Origin: VAZQ01 sp036498625
Lineage (GTDB): Bacteria > Pseudomonadota > Alphaproteobacteria > Rhizobiales > Xanthobacteraceae
Direction: 5' to 3'
Length of the DNA stretch: 17,584 nt
NCBI GenBank assembly: GCA_036498625.1
Contig: DASYFD010000214.1
Location: 1-17,584 of the forward strand
Shown here: one piece after another, positions 1-6,387 of the stretch
Numbering within the stretch: position 1 is the first letter of the stretch
Layout: every line of letters starts with the position of its first letter
Program-made: the position numbers and the translations under genes
The notes under the pieces: model-generated
Database searches by the model: none
Seen by the model: the letters and a program-made list of their open reading frames with translations, nothing else
Told to the model about the DNA's origin: nothing

Positions 1-421
1 AATTGACCCCGGTCAGGTTGCCGCCGGGCCTGGTCAAATTGGTGACGAGGCCGACTTGAACAGCGTCCGCGCCGGCAAAAAAAACGATCGGGATACTCGC
101 CGTCGCAGCTTTGGCCGCGAGCGCCGCTGCCGCAGTCGACGTAGCGATAACCGCGACGCGCCGCTGGACGATCTTAGCAGCAAGTTCTGTCTGTCGAAAG
201 GGGACATTGTTCGACCAGCGATATTCGACCGCAACATTGCGACCTTCGACGAAGCCGGCCTCGCTCATTCCTTTGCGGAATGCCGCCACGACGTCGACGT
301 TGGCTTCTGGCGTCCCGGAAACGAGATAAGCCACCACCGGTATTCCCGGCTGTTGCCCGCGCGCCGCCACCGGCCAGGCCGCCGCGCCGCCGACAAGCGT
401 GATGAATTCGCGACGCTTCAT
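1..421 (-). CDS. ABC_sub_bind-family substrate-binding protein, C-terminal part outside window
   Basis: This is the first 140 codons of a periplasmic substrate-binding protein of the ABC_sub_bind family (PF04392, COG2984); the rest lies beyond the left edge. The start ATG (419-421) opens a signal peptide with RRREFI-type residues (K2-R3-R4-E5-F6-I7), a short hydrophobic stretch and an A-R-G-Q cleavage region near residues 20-23. Family motifs follow: E-G-R-N-V-A-V-E-Y-R-W near residues 60-70, S-I-P-I-V-F near 110, and R-P-G-G-N-L-T-G-V at the window edge. The ATG overlaps the stop of the upstream 46-codon mini-gene by four bases (ATGA), with GAGGTGAT just before it, so translation is probably coupled. 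No permease or ATPase is nearby. The ligand is unknown. Confidence 0.85.
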   Translation of the reverse strand, partial: MKRREFITLVGGAAAWPVAARGQQPGIPVVAYLVSGTPEANVDVVAAFRKGMSEAGFVEGRNVAVEYRWSNNVPFRQTELAAKIVQRRVAVIATSTAAAALAAKAATASIPIVFFAGADAVQVGLVTNLTRPGGNLTGVN

Positions 422-558
422 TCGATCACCTCGTCGGCGCGGGCGAGAAGCGTCGGAGGAACTCCGATCACTGGCATCGGCGGCTGCTGCGCGTGCGCCA
501 CGAGCGGCAATGCGGCCGCCGCGCCGCCAAGAAGCGTGATGAAATCCCGCCGTCGCAT
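418..558 (-). pseudogene. Internally deleted ABC_sub_bind gene, intact 46-codon ORF
   Basis: This small ORF joins the beginning and the end of an ABC_sub_bind gene. Residues 1-32 are a normal RRRDFI signal peptide (R2-R3-R4-D5-F6-I7, AHAQQ at 22-26) running into P-M-P-V-I-G. Residues 33-46 are the family C-terminus, V-P-P-T-L-L-A-R-A-D-E-V-I-E. The roughly 280 residues that form the two-lobed binding domain in the complete paralogues here are absent, and the fusion is exactly in frame. An excellent Shine-Dalgarno (AGGAGG) lies 8 bases before the ATG. The stop overlaps the start of the next gene (ATGA). It cannot bind a solute as the full-length proteins do. It may be a deletion scar, or a leader ORF kept because it delivers ribosomes to the downstream gene. 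Confidence 0.8.
425..432 (-). promoter_or_regulatory. Shine-Dalgarno embedded in the mini-gene C-terminus
   Basis: On the minus strand these bases read GAGGTGAT, a match to the extended anti-Shine-Dalgarno complement AAGGAGGTGAT. They lie inside the codons for D-E-V-I-E of the mini-gene and 7 bases (counted from GAGG) before the ATG of the downstream gene. The position fits a ribosome binding site for the overlapping start. The role is inferred. Confidence 0.6.
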
Positions 559-675
559 GAGCGCCCTCCTACCGGGCACAGCCTACCACATCGCTACATA
601 ACGAGTGTGTCGTGCAGCACAGCCAAAATAGCCTGCCGATGTCGGAGATGGTTCAGGAGCGGTCATTAGCCGTTC

Positions 676-1662
676 CTATTCGATCAGCTCGTCCGCGCGC
701 AGGAGGAGCGACTCTGGGATTGTCAGTCCGATCGCCTTGGCGGTCTTTACGTTGATCACCAGTACGTACTTGGTCGGGAATTGGATCGGCAGCTCCGTTA
801 CCTTTGCGCCGCGCAGGAGGCGGTCGATATAGAACGCAGCGCGCCGACTGAGGTCGGCAAGGTCTGTTCCATAAGCCATCAGGCCGCCGGCGGCGACGAT
901 GTCCCGGCTGGAAGAGATTGCGGGCAGTCGGTACTTTGCCGTCAGCTGATTGATCGTTTCGACAAAGCCGGCGTTAGGGGGTGGCAGCATAAGGAGGCCA
1001 CCGTTCGGCTCGGTCGCAAACGCGTCGATCCCACGCACGATGTCGACCGCGTTGCGAACCGGCACCTTGATTATGGCCTGCACCGCCAATGCAGGCGCTG
1101 CCGCCTCGATCGCAGCGATGAAGCTCGGGGCGGTTTGAGCCAATTCGGGGTTGAAGACGATCGCGACTCTGGTGAGATGCGGCGCGGCTTCCTTGAGCAA
1201 ACCCAGCGACTTGCCGGCGGCCGAAGGCTCGGAAGTGGTGAACCCCGTCGTGTTGCCCTCGGGTCGCGCGATGTTTCTCACCAGTCCATTGACCGCGGCG
1301 TCGCCCCCCGCCGTGAAGACGATCGGGATGGTCTGCGTCTGCTGTTGCGCCGCCTTTGTCGCCGCTGCGGAATTTGCGACGATCACATCAGGCGCGAGGC
1401 TCACCAGCTCCGCCGCATCGGCACGGATACGGTCGAGCTCGCCAGCGCCGAAGCGAAAGTCGATCCGCAGGTTGCGACCTTCGATCCAGCCCAGCTTCGC
1501 GAGCCCCTCCCACAAGGCAGCCGTGGCTGCCGGGGATCCCGGATCGTTCTCGGCACCGCCGGCCAGGACGCCGAGCCGCCGCATCCGTTCGCCCTGCGCG
1601 CGCGCCGCGAGCGGCCAAGCCGCCGCGCCGCCAACAAGCGTGATGAAATCGCGGCGGTTCAT
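676..1662 (-). CDS. ABC_sub_bind-family substrate-binding protein
   Basis: This is a complete periplasmic substrate-binding protein of 328 residues in the ABC_sub_bind (PF04392) family. I chose the ATG at 1662 because it places N-R-R-D-F-I at residues 2-7, as in the paralogues, and has GGAAAG a few bases upstream; an ATG five codons earlier is possible. The signal peptide ends near A-R-A-Q (20-23). Recognisable motifs are I-E-G-R-N-L-R-I-D-F-R, T-I-P-I-V-F, R-P-E-G-N-T-T-G-F, A-A-G-G-L-M-A-Y-G and L-P-I-Q-F-P-T-K-Y. It is the most diverged complete copy here: the C-terminus is D-E-L-I-E with a TAG stop, and it is not coupled to the next unit 117 bases away. It follows two small secreted proteins and may share their transcript. 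Ligand unknown. Confidence 0.9.
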   Translation of the reverse strand: MNRRDFITLVGGAAAWPLAARAQGERMRRLGVLAGGAENDPGSPAATAALWEGLAKLGWIEGRNLRIDFRFGAGELDRIRADAAELVSLAPDVIVANSAAATKAAQQQTQTIPIVFTAGGDAAVNGLVRNIARPEGNTTGFTTSEPSAAGKSLGLLKEAAPHLTRVAIVFNPELAQTAPSFIAAIEAAAPALAVQAIIKVPVRNAVDIVRGIDAFATEPNGGLLMLPPPNAGFVETINQLTAKYRLPAISSSRDIVAAGGLMAYGTDLADLSRRAAFYIDRLLRGAKVTELPIQFPTKYVLVINVKTAKAIGLTIPESLLLRADELIE

Positions 1663-1787
1663 TGGATGACTTTCCATCTTTCACTTGGCAATTGATGGAC
1701 GAGCGAGACCAACCGGCTGCAAGAAGATACCAAATCCCGATGCGCGGTGCATGACCTCATTCCACCCGCGCCCCAACCGGTCAAAAA

Positions 1788-2012
1788 TCAGAAGGCATCC
1801 TCCAGCACATACAGGTCTCCGGATGGATAGCCGAGCCTGAGACCGGAGCACGGAGAGAGCGGGTCGTGACTGTTGCAATCGATCACCTCGACCTTTGCGC
1901 TGTGGGCGACGACTCCCTTGCTCTCGGCGTTGCTTGTCAGCCCGCTGGTCACAATGGCGATGACGCCAATGACCGCCAGAAGGACCGGTTTCCACGCGAC
2001 TTCCATTTCCAT
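1788..2012 (-). CDS. Small secreted or membrane-anchored hypothetical protein, 74 aa
   Basis: I do not recognise this protein. The ATG at 2012 is preceded by GGAGAGG at good spacing, which selects it over longer readings. Residues 8-27 form one hydrophobic segment, followed by a plausible signal peptidase site near S-N-A (27-29). The exported part would be about 45 residues with two cysteines (C46, C55) in V-I-D-C-N-S-H-D-P-L-S-P-C, which could form a disulfide in the periplasm. It lies 59 bases downstream of the 47-aa secreted peptide and 125 bases upstream of a substrate-binding protein gene, all leftward, so co-transcription is likely. No function can be assigned. Confidence 0.6.
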   Translation of the reverse strand: MEMEVAWKPVLLAVIGVIAIVTSGLTSNAESKGVVAHSAKVEVIDCNSHDPLSPCSGLRLGYPSGDLYVLEDAF

Positions 2013-2071
2013 GGTGAGCCTCTCCGGATTGGTCCGCATCCCGCTCTACGTCCCCGCCGGCGCCCGGATTC

Positions 2072-2215
2072 TCAGGGCATGTGGGGATGTTCCTGCAACA
2101 TTTGACTGTGCGTCTGGGCCCCGAGATTGCTGGGCGAGGCGACGGCGCTCAGGCCGCCGGTCAGCAGACACAGCAGCGCCGCCGAGATCACGGCGACAAG
2201 GGTTCGGATTTTCAT
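2072..2215 (-). CDS. Tiny secreted peptide, 47 aa
   Basis: A 47-codon gene starts at the ATG at 2215 with GGAGA 7 bases upstream. Residues 1-26 are a classic signal peptide: K2/R4 at the N-terminus, a leucine/alanine-rich core, then L-S-A-V-A before the predicted cut. The predicted mature peptide has only about 21 residues and ends in H-P-H-M-P. Its S-N-L-G-A-Q-T-H-S core matches S-Q-L-A-A-P-T-I-S in the 57-aa secreted peptide at 7502-7675, and both end in Met-Pro. It is the first gene downstream of a perfect CRP-like palindrome centred about 100 bases from the start. Real gene is likely; function unknown. Confidence 0.65.
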   Translation of the reverse strand: MKIRTLVAVISAALLCLLTGGLSAVASPSNLGAQTHSQMLQEHPHMP

Positions 2216-2306
2216 GGTGTCTTCTCCGGGTTCGCGGGTTCGACTGGGCCGATACGCCTCGGTCAGATGTTCAACACCGGCATCATGACCTGGAGCGGAG
2301 ATCTTG

Positions 2307-2326
2307 CCTGTGATCCGCGTCACAGG
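2307..2326. promoter_or_regulatory. CRP/FNR-family-like palindrome
   Basis: The sequence CCTGTGATCCGCGTCACAGG has perfect 7-base arms and contains TGTGA-N6-TCACA, the consensus of CRP-type regulators. It lies about 100 bases upstream of the 47-aa peptide start and nearly 200 bases upstream of the rightward NTF2-like gene. The same 18-base core recurs at 7740-7757. The palindrome is seen directly; the regulator is inferred and could be any CRP/FNR-superfamily member. Confidence 0.6.
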
Positions 2327-2378
2327 AAAAACCGCGGCCCGTGCCAGCCTGAAGCGGCGCCCGGATCATCGGCGTAAA

Positions 2379-2389
2379 TTGACTTGCAT
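2379..2389 (+). promoter_or_regulatory. TTGACTTGCAT element, possible -35 region
   Basis: The 11-mer TTGACTTGCAT occurs here and again at 7895-7905. In both divergent intergenic regions it lies on the side of the rightward gene, beyond the CRP-like palindrome. TTGACT resembles a sigma-70 -35 hexamer, but no convincing -10 sits at 16-18 bases, so promoter function is uncertain. A regulator half-site is another possibility. Confidence 0.3.
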
Positions 2390-2518
2390 GGCACCAGCAA
2401 CAGGCGCCTAATACGTGGCGCAAACGATTCCACTTGCGTCCAGGCGGTCCCCGTTTATTGATTGCTGCATGGTGTCATTCCGAGACATCTGAGCATGGCT
2501 CGACAAGGAGATGGAATA

Positions 2519-3010
2519 ATGTCGAAATTCTGGGTCACCTTAGTCGTCGTTACGCTCACGGTTCTTTTTGCGACACCACAGTCTGCAACGGCCCGTACTT
2601 CACCCCGCGGCCAAGCGTGCCGAACAATTACCAACGATCAAGTGGGGGCGTTGTTTGATCGATGGAACAAGTCGCTTGCCACCAAGAGCCCTGAGGCGGT
2701 CGTTGCGAATTATGCCGCAGATGCGACGCTGCTGCCGACGGTACAAAACGGCCCACTGGTCGGGCCCGAGGCGATACGCGGATACTTCGTTTACTTTCTG
2801 AAGCAGGCTCCCCAGGGACAGATCGACCAACGTATCGTCCATATTGGCTGCAACATCGCCTACGATATCGGTATTTACACCTTTACACTTGACGGAGACC
2901 AACCTGGCACCCGGAAACAGGTGAAAGCCCGCTATACGTTCATCTATGCACCGGAGCACGGCAAATGGCTGATCGTGCACCACCATTCCTCAGCGACCCC
3001 GGAGCCATGA
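2519..3010 (+). CDS. Secreted NTF2-like (SnoaL/DUF4440, SgcJ-type) protein
   Basis: This 163-residue protein has a signal peptide (residues 1-26, hydrophobic core V-T-L-V-V-V-T-L-T-V-L-F, ending A-T-A-R) followed by an NTF2-like cone-fold domain. Typical SgcJ/DUF4440 features are I-T-N-D-Q-V-G-A-L-F-D-R-W near residue 40, A-V-V-A-N-Y-A-A-D-A-T-L-L-P-T near 62, G-P-E-A-I-R-G-Y-F after that, and a final strand K-W-L-I-V-H-H-H-S-S. The start ATG at 2519 has AGGAG upstream and gives the signal peptide; the longer in-frame reading does not. Members of this fold bind small molecules or act as isomerase-like or association domains, so the substrate is not predictable. It lies rightward between the two leftward modules. 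Confidence 0.8.
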   Translation: MSKFWVTLVVVTLTVLFATPQSATARTSPRGQACRTITNDQVGALFDRWNKSLATKSPEAVVANYAADATLLPTVQNGPLVGPEAIRGYFVYFLKQAPQGQIDQRIVHIGCNIAYDIGIYTFTLDGDQPGTRKQVKARYTFIYAPEHGKWLIVHHHSSATPEP

Positions 3011-3181
3011 CCGGCTCCTGTCATCCGGCCTGCAATTCCCGGTCCTTTTGGGTCATCTGGCGGGGCTGGTTCCGCCAGAATGGGCGAAATCACCGTCGCC
3101 ACGATTTCCCCTCCCGGCGGGAGGTTGGTCCGAACTTGGATAACTGGTGATGATTCTGGAACTTCGGCGACAAGGGCTTAT
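3011..3181. other. Intergenic stretch without recognisable gene
   Basis: Together with the istB remnant and the short leader to 3388, this fills the gap between the NTF2-like gene and the cytochrome gene. I see no ORF with a credible ribosome binding site and no strong terminator. Open frames on either strand lack domain signatures. It may be decayed insertion-sequence DNA continuous with the istB tail, but the sequence does not show this. Confidence 0.4.
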
Positions 3182-3356
3182 CTCGCCAGCCGGCTCTACC
3201 AGTGCACCTCGATCATAGTCACACGAATCTTGCATTCTGGTGTGGCCGAGCGTCTTCAGCGACCTCAAGATGACGGCCGCGCTGCTCGATCGACTCACCA
3301 ACCACATCGATATCATCGAGACCGGCATCGACAGTTCGCGCTTCAAGTTGCTGTAG
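3182..3356 (+). pseudogene. istB: Decayed C-terminus of an IS21-family IstB-like helper ATPase
   Basis: Translating across frames gives the tail of an IstB-type transposition helper. The frame at 3182-3223 reads L-A-S-R-L-Y-Q-C-T-S-I-I-V-T. After a one-base shift, 3223-3237 reads T-N-L-A-F. After a further shift, 3243-3356 reads W-P-S-V-F-S-D-L-K-M-T-A-A-L-L-D-R-L-T followed by E-T-G-I-D-S-S-R-F-K and a TAG stop. These match the IstB family ending that I know as SRLYERTSVIVTTNLAFGEW, VFGDAKMTTALLDRLT and ETGNDSWRFK. The Walker A/B part and istA are absent, and at least two frameshifts are present, so this is an inert fossil. It marks past insertion-sequence activity in the rightward block. 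Confidence 0.75.
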
Positions 3357-3387
3357 AGAATCTACGCCAGTGGGTGAGGGAGACATC

Positions 3388-4212
3388 ATGCGCGCTCTGG
3401 TCCTGCTCTGTTTCTTGCTGCTGCCCGGTCTCGCCCACGCCGACGACCCGACGATAACCGTCACGGTGACCAACGATTCGCGCAGCTTCACGCGAAGCGA
3501 GCTTTTGGTGCGGCCGGAAGCTACTACCATCGAGGTGGTGCGTGACGTCACCTATCACGTGCCGATGACCTATCGCGCCGTGCCCGTCGCATCTCTGGTC
3601 GCCGGGATGACGCTCCCTCCCGACAGCGTGATCGAGGCGGTCACGCTCGACGGGTTCATCGCGCAACTCCCACCCGACCTCGTGCTCAACGCCGATGAGA
3701 GCAAGGCGGTCGCTTGGCTTGCAATCGAACCCGCGGACCATCCCTGGCCACAAATTCCGAACAAAGACGCGACTGCGGGGCCGTTCTACATCGTGTGGAC
3801 CGGGGCCGAAGTCGGCACCATCCGCAGCGAGCAATGGCCATATCAGGTGGCAAAGCTGGTCCGCCAGCCTTCGCCCGCTACGCGCTGGCCCGCGCTCGCC
3901 GTCAATTCTGCGCTGCCGCCGACAGACCCGATCCGCGCTGGTCAAGCGCTGTTCGTCGTGCAGTGCCTCCCCTGCCACCAGCTGAATGGCGCCGGTGCTT
4001 CCAATGTCGGCCCTGACCTCAACCTGCCGCAAAATCCGACCGAATATTTCACGCCGCAGGGGCTCCACGATCTGATCCGCAACCCAAGAGCGGTGCGCGC
4101 CTGGCCCGCTCTGGCTATGCCACCGTTTCCACCGGATTACCTGAGCGACCGCGAGATCGGGCTTGTCGTTGCGTATCTGAAGCACATGGCTGGCAGAAAG
4201 CAGGCACAGTAG
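3388..4212 (+). CDS. Periplasmic c-type cytochrome with N-terminal molybdopterin-binding-like domain
   Basis: This 274-residue exported protein has a signal peptide (residues 1-18, L-P-G-L-A-H-A before D-D-P). The C-terminal class I cytochrome c domain carries one haem motif C193-L-P-C196-H197, then G-A-G-A-S-N-V-G-P-D-L, and M244 in M-P-P-F-P as the likely sixth ligand, with L-S-D-R-E-I-G-L-V-V-A-Y-L as the closing helix. Residues about 20-165 resemble the substrate/Moco-binding fold of sulfite oxidase-type proteins but I see no cofactor cysteine, so I infer a degenerate accessory domain. The ATG at 3388 follows GAGGGAGA and is preferred over one six codons upstream. It probably carries electrons for a periplasmic dehydrogenase; none is encoded nearby. 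Confidence 0.8.
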   Translation: MRALVLLCFLLLPGLAHADDPTITVTVTNDSRSFTRSELLVRPEATTIEVVRDVTYHVPMTYRAVPVASLVAGMTLPPDSVIEAVTLDGFIAQLPPDLVLNADESKAVAWLAIEPADHPWPQIPNKDATAGPFYIVWTGAEVGTIRSEQWPYQVAKLVRQPSPATRWPALAVNSALPPTDPIRAGQALFVVQCLPCHQLNGAGASNVGPDLNLPQNPTEYFTPQGLHDLIRNPRAVRAWPALAMPPFPPDYLSDREIGLVVAYLKHMAGRKQAQ

Positions 4213-4223
4213 CAGACACCGGC

Positions 4224-4316
4224 CCCTATCACCGGCATTGCCCGCGGCTATGCGGGCGCCGCTACCGGCAACGCCGCCGCGCCTCCAAGCAGCGCCATGA
4301 TCTCTCGGCGATTCAT
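4224..4316 (-). pseudogene. Remnant of an ABC_sub_bind gene (signal peptide only, with nonsense codon)
   Basis: Immediately coupled to the upstream complete paralogue (stop/start overlap ATGA), this starts as N2-R3-R4-E5-I6-M7-A-L-L-G-G-A-A-A, a normal family signal peptide. The frame ends after 22 codons at a TAG (4248-4250) where the A-Q-Q cleavage region is expected. Read through, the sequence continues P-R-A-M-P-V-I-G, the usual start of the mature protein, and then loses similarity near 4224, 12 bases from the stop of the convergent cytochrome gene. This looks like a family member truncated by the rearrangement that placed the cytochrome block here, followed by point decay. Confidence 0.75.
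4240..4257. terminator. GC hairpin downstream of the cytochrome gene
   Basis: GCCCGC and GCGGGC flank a six-base loop 28 bases after the cytochrome stop and inside the signal-peptide remnant. There is no following T-run on either strand, so it is at best a weak or Rho-assisted terminator between convergent units. Confidence 0.25.
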
Positions 4317-5290
4317 TCGATGACCTCGTCGGCGATGGCGAGCAGCGTCGGGGGAATATCCAGGCCGAGTGCCCTTGCCGCCTTGAGGTTGATGACGAAG
4401 TTGAACTTGGTGGGTTGCATGACCGGAAGGTCGGCGGGCTTCTCGCCCTTGAGGACGCGTCCGGCATAGATGCCGACTTGGCGATAGGCGTCGTCGATAT
4501 CGGGGCCGTAGCCCAGGAGCGCACCGTCCGCGACGGGGGGGCGGCCGGAAAACGCGGTCGGTATCGCATGGCGACCCGCGAGCCCTATGATTTGGGCGCG
4601 CGCGACGTTGAACAGGTAGTTGGCGCTGACAAAGACTGCGCCGGCGTGCTGCTCGACGAGGCTCGCGAAGGCGCCGGTAATGTCGTTCTCAGTGCGGATA
4701 TTGAAGACCAAAAGGCGCAGGTCGAGAGCACGGGCTGCAGATTGCAGGCCTCTCGTCTCGGCCCGAGCCAGATCGGTATCCTGCGAGCCCTCGAACACGC
4801 CTATCGGATTGGCCATCGGCACCAGCTTGTGCAACAGCTCGAGCCGCTTGCCGGCGCTCTCGGCAGCGAGCGACGCAACTCCGGTCAGGTTGCCTCCAGG
4901 ACGATTGAGACTTGCCACGAATCCGTTCTCGACCGGATCGCCGGCCATCCCAAAAACGACCGGGACGGTCTGGGTCGCGGCCTTGGCCGCCGCAACCGAG
5001 GCACCAGTCGCGGCAATGATGACCGCCACCCTTCGGCGAGCGAGATCGGCGGCAAGCTCCGGCAGCCGTTCGCGGTGGCCGTGCGCGTCGCGACGCTCGA
5101 GGGCCACGTTGCGCCCGACGACGTAGCCGGTCTCCACCAGACCCTGGCTGAACGGAGCTATGAGGCGGTCAAACATTCCATCAATCTGGTTGAGCCAGCC
5201 GATCACCGGTAGCGTCGGCTGCTGTGCCCGTGCCGCCAACGGCCAAGCCACTGCGCCGCCCACAAGGGTGATGAACTCACGCCGTCTCAT
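4313..5290 (-). CDS. ABC_sub_bind-family substrate-binding protein
   Basis: This complete 325-residue protein has a Tat-like signal (R2-R3-R4-E5-F6-I7, hydrophobic L-V-G-G-A-V-A-W, cut after A-R-A near 22). Family landmarks are V-V-G-R-N-V-A-L-E-R-R-D, T-V-P-V-V-F, S-L-N-R-P-G-G-N-L-T-G-V, G-K-R-L-E-L-L-H-K-L-V-P, G-A-L-L-G-Y-G-P-D and L-K-G-E-K-P-A-D-L-P-V-M-Q. The start is set by GGGGGA upstream of ATG 5290. Its aromatic/charged segment after G-R-N-V-A (E-R-R-D) differs from the E-Y-R-W of its neighbours, suggesting a different ligand. It has its own CRP-like site (5352-5367), about 70 bases upstream, and is separated from the next upstream paralogue by 116 bases. Its stop overlaps the remnant start. 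No transporter partners are present. Confidence 0.9.
   Translation of the reverse strand: MRRREFITLVGGAVAWPLAARAQQPTLPVIGWLNQIDGMFDRLIAPFSQGLVETGYVVGRNVALERRDAHGHRERLPELAADLARRRVAVIIAATGASVAAAKAATQTVPVVFGMAGDPVENGFVASLNRPGGNLTGVASLAAESAGKRLELLHKLVPMANPIGVFEGSQDTDLARAETRGLQSAARALDLRLLVFNIRTENDITGAFASLVEQHAGAVFVSANYLFNVARAQIIGLAGRHAIPTAFSGRPPVADGALLGYGPDIDDAYRQVGIYAGRVLKGEKPADLPVMQPTKFNFVINLKAARALGLDIPPTLLAIADEVIE
4320..4327 (-). promoter_or_regulatory. Shine-Dalgarno-like segment in C-terminal codons
   Basis: On the minus strand this reads GAGGTCAT within the codons of D-E-V-I-E, 7 bases (from GAGG) before the overlapping ATG of the downstream remnant. It is the same arrangement as at 425-432 and 6391-6398, with one change (GTC for GTG) that weakens the match. 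It now serves only a broken gene. Confidence 0.45.
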
Positions 5291-5351
5291 GCAATCCCCC
5301 GAGGGTGACCGCTATACGGATGGCAACTTAACACGTCACGCTGCGGCGGGG

Positions 5352-5367
5352 TGTGACGTGGATCACG
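5352..5367. promoter_or_regulatory. CRP/FNR-family-like site
   Basis: TGTGACGTGGATCACG has one perfect half-site (TGTGA) and one near-perfect half-site (TCACG) with a six-base spacer. The spacer resembles that of the other two sites read on the minus strand (TGTGACGCGGATCACA). It lies about 70 bases before the start of the 325-aa substrate-binding protein, in the 116-base gap after the upstream paralogue. Regulator identity is inferred only from the consensus. Confidence 0.5.
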
Positions 5368-5406
5368 CCTCGAACCGGTCGGAATCCGCACCGCATCATA
5401 TCGGTA

Positions 5407-6387
5407 TTATTCTATCACTTCGTCGGCGCGGCCAAGCAATGTCAGCGGGAACGTAAGACCGAACGCCTTGGCGCTCTTGAGGTTGATGATCAGCTCGACT
5501 TTCGTAGATTGCTGCACCGGGAGATCGCTTGGCTTCTCGCCCTTTAGAATCCGGCCGGTATAGACGCCGACCAGCCGGTAGGCGTCCGTAAGGCTGACTC
5601 CGTAGCTCATCAGGCCGCCGGCCGCAGCGAACTCGCGATACTGATAGATCGCGGGCACCGCGTAGCGCTGCACGAGTGTGGCTATTTGCTCGCTCATGAT
5701 GGTGAAGAATGGATCGGGCCCGATCACGAGCGCGCCGGCCTGCATATGGGCCAAGCCTGCAAATACCGCATCAAGGTCGCGTTCGGTAGTGGCGTTCAAA
5801 ACTTTGACTTGCACCCCAAGCACACGCGCCGCGTCCTGCAAGTCTCGCACCAGGATTTCGGCATTGCGATTGGTCGGGTTGACAAGGAGCCCGACGACGG
5901 CGGCCGAAGGTATCAATTCGTGCAGCAGCTCCAGCCGCTTCGGTCCCAGCTCCACGGACAAGCTGAGCACGCCGGTGAGATTGCCGCCTGGCCTGTTCAG
6001 GCTGGTAACAAGTCCAACCGCGATGGGGTCGGTCGCTGTCTCGAATACAATCGGAATCGTCGTGGTCGCGGCCTTGGCCGCCAATGATGAAGCGGCGTCG
6101 GACGCGGCGATCACAGTCACCCGGCGACGAACCAGATCGGCGGCCAGCGCCGACAATTGATCGTAACTGTTATCCGCCCAACGATATTCGAGCGCGACGT
6201 TCCGGCCCTCGATGTAACCGAATTCGCCGAGGCCTTGCCGAAACGCGTCCAAGACCCGTGCACGCGGGCCCGCCGACGATGCGCCGAGAAAACCGACCAC
6301 CGGCATCGCCGGCTGCTGCGCGCGCGCACCGAGCGGCCATGTTGCGGTCGCTCTGCCAAGCAGGGCGATGAAATCCCGCCGCCTCAT
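5407..6387 (-). CDS. ABC_sub_bind-family substrate-binding protein
   Basis: This complete 326-residue protein starts with R2-R3-R4-D5-F6-I7 and a signal ending A-R-A-Q-Q (21-25). Motifs in order are I-E-G-R-N-V-A-L-E-Y-R-W-A-D, T-I-P-I-V-F-E-T-A-T-D-P, S-L-N-R-P-G-G-N-L-T-G-V, P-K-R-L-E-L-L-H-E-L-I-P, E-F-A-A-A-G-G-L-M-S-Y-G and I-L-K-G-E-K-P-S-D-L-P-V-Q-Q. It is the closest relative of its upstream neighbour, sharing most of these motifs. The ATG overlaps the neighbour's TGA by four bases with an embedded Shine-Dalgarno, so the two are translationally coupled. At its own 3' end the coupling signal is lost (GAAGTGATAG and a TAA stop) and no gene overlaps it. Ligand unknown. Confidence 0.9.
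   Translation of the reverse strand: MRRRDFIALLGRATATWPLGARAQQPAMPVVGFLGASSAGPRARVLDAFRQGLGEFGYIEGRNVALEYRWADNSYDQLSALAADLVRRRVTVIAASDAASSLAAKAATTTIPIVFETATDPIAVGLVTSLNRPGGNLTGVLSLSVELGPKRLELLHELIPSAAVVGLLVNPTNRNAEILVRDLQDAARVLGVQVKVLNATTERDLDAVFAGLAHMQAGALVIGPDPFFTIMSEQIATLVQRYAVPAIYQYREFAAAGGLMSYGVSLTDAYRLVGVYTGRILKGEKPSDLPVQQSTKVELIINLKSAKAFGLTFPLTLLGRADEVIE

Noticed and set aside
3343..4569. A 408-codon minus-strand frame across the cytochrome gene and part of a binding protein
   Set aside because: It runs antisense to the CxxCH cytochrome and out of frame with the binding protein; no credible start.
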